Shown in pieces: positions 4,753 through 5,167 of a stretch of 5,167 nt of DNA. The stretch is from Planctomycetota bacterium (GTDB taxonomy: Bacteria; Planctomycetota; B15-G4). A model generated the notes under the pieces. The model had not been told where the DNA came from and made no database searches. It saw only the letters and a program-made list of their open reading frames with translations. Within the stretch, counting starts at the first letter, position 1; each line of letters opens with the position of its first letter. A program made the translations under genes and the position numbers. The DNA lies in contig QNBX01000250.1 in the NCBI GenBank assembly GCA_003644265.1, positions 1 through 5,167 of the forward strand. The letters run 5' to 3'.

Positions 4753-5167
4753 TCAGGACTCCTCGGCACCGATGCGGTAGACGCTGCCGTCGAGCGACAG
4801 CACATAGAGCTCGCCGGCGTCGTCCTCGCCGAATGAGACGAAACCCTGCGGGGCGTCCAGGAGCTGGTGCGCCAAAGCCGGCTCGCCCGCTGCCACCGCG
4901 TCCGCATCAAGGCCCCAGATGTAACCACTTGAGAAGTCGCTGAAGAGGTACACGCCGTCCAGGTCCGGGATGGCCGGGCCGCGATAGACGTAGCCGCCGG
5001 TGATGGCGCGGTGTGGTGGGGTCTTGTCGTAGGAGTGCACCGGCGGCTCGTAGAGCGCGGGGTCGCAATCGGGCACGTTGGGATGGCAAGTGGAATCGCC
5101 TTCCACGTGCGACCAGCCGAAGTTGAGCTTGGACACGCCTGCAGGGATGCGGTTCACCTCTTCGATG
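4753..5167 (-). CDS. Glucose/sorbosone dehydrogenase-family (PQQ-type beta-propeller) protein, C-terminal part (runs in from right edge)
   Basis: The reverse strand is open from the right edge to a TGA at 4755-4753, about 138 residues. It begins IEEVNRIPAGVSKLNFGW and continues with ITGGYVYRGPAIPDLDGVYLFSDFSSGYIWGLD, the characteristic late-blade sequence of glucose/sorbosone dehydrogenases and Hedgehog-interacting-protein-like beta-propellers. It ends with a last strand pair, ELYVLSLDGSVYRIG. Characterised relatives oxidise aldoses with PQQ, are usually exported, and are often lipoproteins. The catalytic His, most PQQ ligands and any signal peptide lie upstream of this window and cannot be checked. 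The two Cys in STCHPNVPDCDP could form a disulphide, in keeping with export. The 5' truncation is due to the window. It probably shares a transcript with the methyltransferase 27 bp downstream, but no functional connection is visible. Confidence 0.88.
   Translation of the reverse strand, partial: IEEVNRIPAGVSKLNFGWSHVEGDSTCHPNVPDCDPALYEPPVHSYDKTPPHRAITGGYVYRGPAIPDLDGVYLFSDFSSGYIWGLDADAVAAGEPALAHQLLDAPQGFVSFGEDDAGELYVLSLDGSVYRIGAEES

Overview
High-GC DNA (roughly two thirds G+C by eye) with strong G/C preference at third codon positions. Several points suggest an actinobacterium, possibly a deep-branching lineage: GTG starts, a likely leaderless start, TANNNT-type -10 boxes, a small UBP-type zinc-finger protein, and an Ogt-type alkyltransferase carrying an Ada-like zinc tail. 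No ribosomal or other phylogenetic marker is present, so the assignment stays tentative. No tRNA, rRNA, CRISPR array, transposase or phage gene was seen.

Left part. The 5' portion of a DUF4432 (aldose 1-epimerase-like) gene runs leftward off the window (440 to 1). A 198-bp divergent spacer (441-638) holds outward promoter candidates, an exact 22-bp-period repeat and an inverted repeat. Rightward from 639 comes a proline racemase-family enzyme with both catalytic cysteines and an unusual N-terminal extension of about 126 residues. That extension looks like a separate small domain plus a Q/T/P-rich linker.

Middle. A 90-residue UBP-type zinc-finger protein (2138-2410) is followed by the most interesting unit. 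An ECF sigma factor (2528-3100) overlaps by 4 bp a gene encoding an O6-alkylguanine-type DNA alkyltransferase with a C-terminal four-cysteine Ada-like zinc motif (3097-3900). The usual place of an anti-sigma gene is thus taken by a DNA-methyl-damage protein. This suggests, as inference only, an alkylation-responsive sigma-factor circuit in which the repair protein is also sensor or partner.

Right part. Converging on the alkyltransferase with only a 6-bp gap is a class I SAM-dependent methyltransferase (4725 to 3907). Upstream of it on the same strand is the C-terminal part of a glucose/sorbosone dehydrogenase-family protein running in from beyond the right edge (5167 to 4753). A perfect 14-bp GC palindrome lies in their 27-bp spacer. 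The carbohydrate-type genes at the two ends, the racemase and the sigma/repair pair do not form one obvious pathway; the window reads as several short transcription units.
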